A stretch of 64,000 nucleotides of DNA from Chlorobaculum sp. MV4-Y (GTDB taxonomy: Bacteria; Bacteroidota; Chlorobiia; Chlorobiales; Chlorobiaceae). The notes under the pieces were generated by a model. It was not told where the DNA came from. It searched no databases and saw only the letters and a list, made by a program, of their open reading frames with translations. The translations under genes and the position numbers were made by a program. The DNA lies in assembly GCF_025244685.1 (NCBI RefSeq), contig NZ_CP104202.1, forward strand, positions 196,501 to 260,500, read 5' to 3'. Shown one piece after another: positions 58,920-64,000 of this stretch; within the stretch, counting starts at the first letter, position 1, and each line of letters starts with the position of its first letter.

Positions 58920-60898
58920 TCATGCCGGAGAGTTTGCAACAGCTGTTTCCGAACTGACGATAGCGTCGATTTCCTCCGAATCGAGCGACTCCTTTTCAAT
59001 CAAACGGGCAGCCATCTCGTGCAGAATCCGGACATGCGACGTAAGAATTTTTCGCGCATTGTCCATGCATTCGGTTATGATGCTGCGCACCTCGACATCG
59101 ATCTGAAGAGCCGTATCCTCGCTGTACTCCCTTACATGCGAATAGTCTTTGCCGAGAAAGACCTCCTTGTGTCCGTCACCGTAATTGATCGGGCCGAGCT
59201 TTTCGCTCATACCCCAGTTTTTCACCATCTTTCGGGCGATCTCGGTCGCCTTTTCGATATCGTTGGCAGCGCCGGTACTTACTTCGTCGAAGATCAGCTC
59301 TTCTGCTGCCCGACCGCCAAGTGCATAGGTGATCATGGCGATCAGGTACTCCCGGTTTTGGGTATAGCGGTCTTCGAGCGGCAGGTAGGCGGTCTGGCCG
59401 AGGCTGCGGCCCCGCGGTATGATCGTGACCTTGTGGATCGGGTCGGAGCCGCTGGTGAACTTCGAGACGATCACGTGACCCGCCTCGTGATAGGCCGTAA
59501 GTTTTTCTGGTCGGGCGAAATGAACATGCTTTTCCGCTCTGGCCCCATCAGCACCTTGTCGCGTGCCTCCTCGAAATTTGCTACGGTGATTTCTGTCTGC
59601 TCTTTTCTCGCCGCCAGAAGTGCTGCTTCGTTGACCAGATTGGCCAGGTCTGCGCCTGAAAAGCCGGGCGTGCTTTTGGCGATGACGGCTATATCGACAT
59701 CTCCCGAAAGCGGGGTGTTCCGGGTATGAATCTTCAGGATTGCTTCTCGTCCCCGGATATCCGGCTTGTCGATGACCACCTGCCGGTCGAATCTGCCGGG
59801 GCGCAACAGTGCGGTATCGAGCACGTCTGGGCGGTTGGTGGCGGCGATGAGAATCACGTTGTCTTTGGTTGTGAACCCGTCCATCTCTACCAGGAGCTGG
59901 TTCAGCGTCTGCTCACGCTCGTCATGGCCGCCGCCGAGACCTGCGCCACGGCTTCGGCCAACAGCGTCGATCTCATCGACGAAGACGATGCACGGCGCGT
60001 TTTTCTTGGCGGTTTCGAACAAATCCCGAACTCTCGCCGCGCCGACGCCGACGAACATCTCGACGAAATCTGCACCGGAGATCGAGAAGAATGGCACCTT
60101 GGCTTCGCCGGCAATTGCTTTGGCAAGAAGGGTCTTCCCTGTGCCGGGAGGCCCGAGAAGCAGCACGCCTTTTGGGATTTTGCCGCCGATTTTCTGGAAC
60201 TTCTCAGGATTCATGAGGAACTCCACGGTCTCCCTCAACTCCTCGACCGCTTCATCAACACCAGCCACATCGTTGAACGTTACCTTGACGTCAAACTCGC
60301 TGATGAGTTTGGCTCGGCTCTTGCCGAAGCTGAAGATGTTTTTCTGTGCGCCGTTCTGCATCGACATCCGTCTGAAGATGAAGAAGTAGGCGAAACCGAA
60401 AAGTATCCACGGCAGCATGAGCAACAGGAAATTTGAAAACTCGTCGCTACTCTGGGTGATCTTGAGCTGGACGCCGCTTGCCGAAAGGCTGTCGGCCTGG
60501 GAACGGTCGAAGCCCGGAAGCCTGACCATAAAACGGTCGGAGCGTACAGTGAAACCACTGGTCAGCCGAAGGCTGTCGGGCGCCTTGAGCTTTCCGGTCA
60601 GCAGTGCGGAGTTGTCCTGGCTGGTTTTGACGGTTACTTCGGCCAGAGACCCTTCGGAAACAATCGAACGGTACTCATTATAGGAGATTTCCGGGGAAAT
60701 GTCCTGGGAGAAAAAGCGCTGGAAAACAAACAGGCCAAGCACTGCCAGCATCAGAAAAAGGATGAACCCGGGGAATCTGCCCCCGTTTCCCTCTTTTCCG
60801 GGGAAGCGGTCATCCGGATCCGTACCTCTGTCTGGCGGCATGAAACGGTTGCCGGGCCGGGTTTGCGGAGCCTTGCCGTTGCTTTTCTTTGACTGCAT
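58920..60898 (-). CDS. ftsH: ATP-dependent zinc metalloprotease FtsH, frame break
   Basis: FtsH is the membrane-anchored AAA+ protease that degrades damaged membrane proteins and regulators such as LpxC. Seen from ATG 60898: Pro/Gly-rich start, first helix ([15 protein letters not shown]), periplasmic domain, second helix near [16 protein letters not shown], Walker [15 protein letters not shown], Walker [14 protein letters not shown], and SRH residues in [17 protein letters not shown]. The frame breaks at 59502-59506; one added A (minus strand) gives [17 protein letters not shown], restoring the zinc HEXXH motif, then the peptidase domain to 58920. Repaired length is 659. Upstream region of 340 bases is empty. 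Confidence 0.95.
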
Positions 60899-61239
60899 CG
60901 GGAGTTGTTTTGGTAACGCAAGATAACTTACGGAATAATAAGTAATTAAAAGTAAAACTATGGTGGAAACCAAAAAGTTTATCGCAAACCGCCTCTCGCA
61001 AGGTTTTTTCACCGTTATTTTCTTGCCGCAGCCGGAGATATGGCTGCCATCGGGCGCTTGCCGGAGCTTTTTGTTCCACGGTTGTTCAAATTCTCTTGTT
61101 ATTGCCAAATGCAGTGAGAATTTTTTTAAATTCCCTGCGTTTCGAAAGCGCTCTTGGAATATCTGCACGTTCAGATTTTCGGAAGATGCGCCTGACGTCA
61201 CAATCTGCCGAAATTATTTAACACCTGATCTTTCGTATT
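60899..61239. other. Divergent intergenic region ftsH/gltX
   Basis: 341 bases without a supported gene between the starts of ftsH (minus) and gltX (plus). It is AT-rich near ftsH and contains a six-pair stem GCAGCC/GGCTGC at 61028-61047 and a T7 run near 61120. It must carry both promoters, but I see no convincing -35/-10 pair. An open frame on the minus strand extends ftsH by 101 codons but shows no family likeness. Confidence 0.6.
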
Positions 61240-62748
61240 ATGGCCGGTCAAAAGGTTAGAACGCGATTTGCCCCATCTCCAACGGGATATCTCCATGTCG
61301 GCGGTCTTCGCACCGCACTGTACAACTATCTGTTCGCCAAGAGAATGAACGGGGATTTCGTTATCCGGATCGAGGATACCGACCAGAGCCGCAAGGTCGA
61401 GGATGCTGAAAAGAACCTCATCAGTACGCTCGAATGGGCTGGCATCATCGCCGATGAAAGCCCGATGCACGGCGGCAACTACGGGCCTTACGTGCAGTCG
61501 CAGCGCCTTTCCATCTATCGCGACTACTGCACCCGCCTGCTCGAAGACAAGAACGCCTACTACTGCTTTTCGACCTCAGAGGAACTCGAAGAGAATCGCC
61601 AACTCCAGCTCAAGCAGGGGCTTCAGCCCAAGTACAACCGCAAGTGGCTTCCCGAAGACATGGGCGGCAACATGCCGGAATCCGAAATCAAGAAAAAGCT
61701 CGCCGAGGGCGCGCCTTACGTGGTGAGAATGAAGGTGCCGGACTACGTTTCGGTCTGGTTCGAGGATATGATTCGCGGTCCGATCGAGTTCGATTCCGCC
61801 ACCATCGACGATCAGGTGCTAATGAAGTCTGACGGCTTTCCGACCTACCACTTCGCCAGCGTCATCGACGATCACCTGATGGAGTTCACTCACATCATCC
61901 GTGGCGAGGAGTGGCTGCCATCGATGCCGAAGCACCTCTTGCTCTATGAATTCTTTGGCTGGGAGCCGCCGAAGTTCGCGCACCTGCCGCTTTTGCTCAA
62001 TCCCGACCGCTCCAAGCTCAGCAAGCGCCAGGGTGATGTGGCCGTGGAGGATTACATGCGCAAGGGCTACAGCAGCGAGGCGATTGTGAACTTCGTGGCG
62101 CTGCTCGGCTGGAACGAAGGCGAAGGCAGCGAGCAGGAAGTTTTCAGCATGGATGAGCTGATCTCCAAGTTCTCACTCGAACGGGTTGGCAAGGCTGGTG
62201 CTGTGTTCAACGTTGAAAAACTCTCGTGGCTGGAGAAGCAGTATATCAAGACCCGGCCTGTTGAAAAGATCGTGGGCAACATCAAGCCGGTGCTTCAGGC
62301 GAAGCTGGCCGAGCTTTCGCCGGAGATGTCTGTCGAGCGCATCACTTCCGACGATTATCTCGCCAAGGTGGTCGAGCTGATGCGGGAGCGCGTCAACTTC
62401 GAGCACGAGTTCGTGACCTTCAGCAGCTACTTCTTCTTCGAGCCGGAAAGCTACGAGAAGGAGGCCGTGGCCAAGCGCTGGACGCCGAACGTGCCGCCGC
62501 TGCTTCAGGAGTTTGTCGAGGTGCTCGACGCGAACAACGACTTTACTGCCGAAAATATCGAGGCGCAGCTCAAGGCTTTCGTGGCTCCGAAGGGACTGAA
62601 GCCCGCCGTGCTGATTCATCCGCTCAGGATCGCCGTCTCCGGTGTCAGCTTTGGCCCGAGCCTCTACCACATGCTCGAAGTGCTTGGCAAGGAAACAGTG
62701 CTGCGCAGGATCCGCCGCGCCATCGAGCGAATTGAAGTGCCGGTATAG
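61240..62748 (+). CDS. gltX: Glutamyl-tRNA synthetase
   Basis: GltX charges tRNA-Glu; in organisms with GatCAB it may also misacylate tRNA-Gln, matching gatA at 31.6 kb. Glu-tRNA is also the first substrate for tetrapyrrole and so bacteriochlorophyll synthesis in this group. The 502-residue class I enzyme has the HIGH-type motif [32 protein letters not shown], the KMSKS-type [12 protein letters not shown] and an all-helical anticodon domain at the C terminus. No zinc-type extra domain is apparent. ATG 61240 is the natural start. Confidence 0.97.
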   Translation: MAGQKVRTRFAPSPTGYLHVGGLRTALYNYLFAKRMNGDFVIRIEDTDQSRKVEDAEKNLISTLEWAGIIADESPMHGGNYGPYVQSQRLSIYRDYCTRLLEDKNAYYCFSTSEELEENRQLQLKQGLQPKYNRKWLPEDMGGNMPESEIKKKLAEGAPYVVRMKVPDYVSVWFEDMIRGPIEFDSATIDDQVLMKSDGFPTYHFASVIDDHLMEFTHIIRGEEWLPSMPKHLLLYEFFGWEPPKFAHLPLLLNPDRSKLSKRQGDVAVEDYMRKGYSSEAIVNFVALLGWNEGEGSEQEVFSMDELISKFSLERVGKAGAVFNVEKLSWLEKQYIKTRPVEKIVGNIKPVLQAKLAELSPEMSVERITSDDYLAKVVELMRERVNFEHEFVTFSSYFFFEPESYEKEAVAKRWTPNVPPLLQEFVEVLDANNDFTAENIEAQLKAFVAPKGLKPAVLIHPLRIAVSGVSFGPSLYHMLEVLGKETVLRRIRRAIERIEVPV

Positions 62749-62807
62749 CCTGATCGTCTGACCGCGGGGCATTCCGGTGCCCCGTGGTCGGAAAAAGTTC
62801 TTTTTGT

Positions 62808-62835
62808 TTGGCGTTAAAAAGGCAATTGCTATATT
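62808..62835 (+). promoter_or_regulatory. Promoter of tRNA-Phe
   Basis: TTGGCG (62808-62813) and TATATT (62830-62835) with a 16-base spacer, ending 15 bases before the mature tRNA. It is the clearest sigma-70-type pair in the window. Confidence 0.65.
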
Positions 62836-62850
62836 CACCTCACTCCAATT

Positions 62851-62926
62851 GGACAGATAGCTCAGTTGGTAGAGCAAAGGACTGAAAATCCTTGTGTCGG
62901 GGGTTCGATTCCCTCTCTGTCCACCA
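62851..62926 (+). tRNA. tRNA-Phe (GAA anticodon), CCA encoded
   Basis: Cloverleaf with acceptor GGACAGA/TCTGTCC, D-arm GCTC-AGTTGGTA-GAGC, anticodon stem AGGAC... with loop CTGAAAA (anticodon GAA), T-arm GGGGG-TTCGATT-CCCTC and discriminator A. The 3' CCA (62924-62926) is encoded, unlike tRNA-Lys and tRNA-Leu in the same window. Confidence 0.97.
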
Positions 62927-62943
62927 GAAAAACTGCTCTCAAA

Positions 62944-62967
62944 GCCCCTGAATTTTCAGGGGTTTTT
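62944..62967 (+). terminator. Terminator after tRNA-Phe
   Basis: CCCCTGAA (62944-62951) and TTCAGGGG (62954-62961) pair perfectly around TT and are followed by TTTTT. Confidence 0.88.
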
Positions 62968-63365
62968 GCTTTTATGGCGCTCCGCCCTTTCTTTTTCAGC
63001 CTTCCGGTCGGCACATAGTTTTTGCCTCTGTGGGCTATTTTTTGCAGTTCGGTTGTGCATCAAACAGGGGTGGCTCTGATTGTCTCGCTGCTTGCGGTGG
63101 AGTTCCTGAATGGATCGACAGACAGGCGAGCGCCTCATTCTCCGGTTTGCTGGTGGTGATTAAATGACGGGAAAGCGCTATCTTGATGAAGTTTTTACTG
63201 TCTCATAGCGGTTAGTTACGGCTTTAATAAGATCGTTGGCCAAGTCCTGGATATGCGCATCCGAGTCCTTCTTTTTCCTTCAATCTCTCTCGTGCAGGCT
63301 GTTCAGCCCCCATGCCCGTTGTGCGGTGATTTCGTCAGCCCGTTCTCCCATCCTCAGCTTCCGGT
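62968..63365. other. Gene-poor stretch between tRNA-Phe and crtC-like gene
   Basis: About 400 bases without a supported intact gene. On the minus strand, codons 63351 down to 63178 read as one frame with an ATG start, a TGA at 63280-63282 and a second half with a helix-like sequence (DSDAHIQDLANDLIKAV) before TAG. It could be the remnant of a small divergent gene. Otherwise I see nothing in it. Confidence 0.45.
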
Positions 63366-64000
63366 ATGAACATCACGACCGATTCTCTTCAGGAGGCATG
63401 GCACCGGCTTGATGCTCCGGGTTCCTACGAGTGGTGGTATTTCGATGCCGAGGATGAATCAGAAGGAATCTCCGTGGTTTTTATCTGGTTTGCCGGGTTT
63501 GCTTTCTCGCCCTACTACCTGAGCCATTACGAGGAGTGGAAAGCCCATCGCCGGGACGACCAGCCTTATCCGCTGGACTACGGAGGCTTCAGCTTTCAGC
63601 TCTATCAGGATGGTTGCGAAACCATCAATTTCATCAAGGAAGGGGGCGTGAGTTTTTCGCCTCCGAAGATGGTGGAATCGGTGTGCGGTTCGACGGGAAC
63701 CGTTTTGTCTATGATCCTCAACGAGATGAATACCGCCTTAGCATTGACTTTTCGTTCCCGGCTCGAGACCGCTCGGTTCAGGCTTCATTCTCTTTCCGTC
63801 CGTTGCACCGTTTTGATTATCACCTCGATACGGATGTGCACGATGGCGTCGATTTCCGTCACCAGTGGGTGCTGAGCGTCCCCAAAGCCGAGGTGCATGG
63901 CCTGCTCGATATCAAATCGCTTTCGTCGGACAATCGTCAGGTTCTGCAATTCCGTGGGCGGGGCTACCACGATCACAATCTCGGCACCGTACCGATGTAC
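63366..64000 (+). CDS. crtC: CrtC-like carotenoid 1,2-hydratase, partial, frame break
   Basis: The start matches CrtC-type carotenoid hydratases (AttH lipocalin-like fold), which add water to the terminal double bond of acyclic carotenoid ends; in green sulfur bacteria such an enzyme makes hydroxychlorobactene-type pigments. Seen: DAPGSYEWWYFDAEDE, WFAGFAFSPYYLSHYEEW and, after the break, GIGVRFDGNRFVYDP, HQWVLSVPKAEVHG and RGRGYHDHNLG. The frame changes at 63674-63675 (GG); adding one G joins both parts. The gene runs off the window. No sequence beyond 64000 is available, so the fold is incomplete here. Confidence 0.8.

Noticed and set aside
58920..61201. Two separate genes: AAA ATPase and stand-alone M41 peptidase
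   Set aside because: The frames join exactly through HEAGH when one base is added, and the peptidase frame has no start of its own beyond a valine-region codon inside the motif.

Overview
The window (64 kb, GC-rich, densely coded, genes on both strands) reads as a chromosomal core segment of a green sulfur bacterium (Chlorobi, Chlorobium/Chlorobaculum type). Pointers are a stand-alone type 2 isopentenyl-diphosphate isomerase beside a prenyl diphosphate synthase, a CrtC-like carotenoid hydratase at the right edge, a phosphofructokinase with pyrophosphate-type residues, sucD (reductive TCA cycle in this group), and full Gram-negative envelope machinery (BamA, Skp, LptC, LpxB, KdsD). I assign the lineage from protein resemblance and gene content, not from a database match, and do not name a species. 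I see no insertion sequence, prophage, integron or CRISPR array.

Layout. 0.4-8.3 kb: rimP-nusA-infB-rbfA-truB-ribF-rpsO, a classical transcription/translation operon closed by a terminator. 8.3-11.8 kb: yicC, gmk, rpoZ-like, a VOC protein and phosphofructokinase. 11.9-14.2 kb (minus): skp, lptC, panD and a GlmU uridylyltransferase-only protein. 14.3-22.4 kb: dprA, prenyl synthase, IDI-2, two ABC transporter genes and a GlmM-type mutase. 22.6-27 kb: rpsT, ruvA with a structured leader, folC, rho, a 35-residue basic protein, tRNA-Lys and tRNA-Leu. 27-34 kb: bifunctional nuclease family gene, bamA, uppS, gatA, sucD. 34-43.6 kb: kdsD-like, a flippase, a nitrilase-family hydrolase, an ECF sigma factor locus with a Spy/CnrX-like periplasmic protein and a broken membrane gene, a hexose phosphate mutase, lpxB. 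43.6-53.8 kb: iron-sulfur flavoprotein, ispH, murI, ychF, cmk, rpsA, era, rodA. 53.8-64 kb: an AT-rich patch with a coiled-coil/winged-helix protein, mtaB, apt, nhaD, HU, a short TauE-like protein, ftsH, gltX, tRNA-Phe and the 5' part of a crtC-like gene.

The most striking property is not a new system but a pattern of reading-frame breaks. About eleven otherwise well-conserved genes (infB twice, skp, probably lptC, an ABC permease, rpsA, era, mtaB, nhaD, ftsH, crtC-like) are each interrupted by what looks like one missing base, almost always in an A or T run. Restoring one base rejoins each protein, and several are normally essential, so sequencing undercalls are the likeliest cause. The DUF4405-like gene is different: it has an in-frame TAG plus a frame change of the other sense and may be truly degraded. 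Coordinates of broken genes below span the whole inferred gene.

The better biological leads are the pyrophosphate-type phosphofructokinase residues, a 55-nt closed RNA fold at the predicted 5' end of the ruvA transcript, the ECF sigma locus, an iron-sulfur flavoprotein directly downstream of ispH, and the AT-rich coiled-coil/winged-helix gene.
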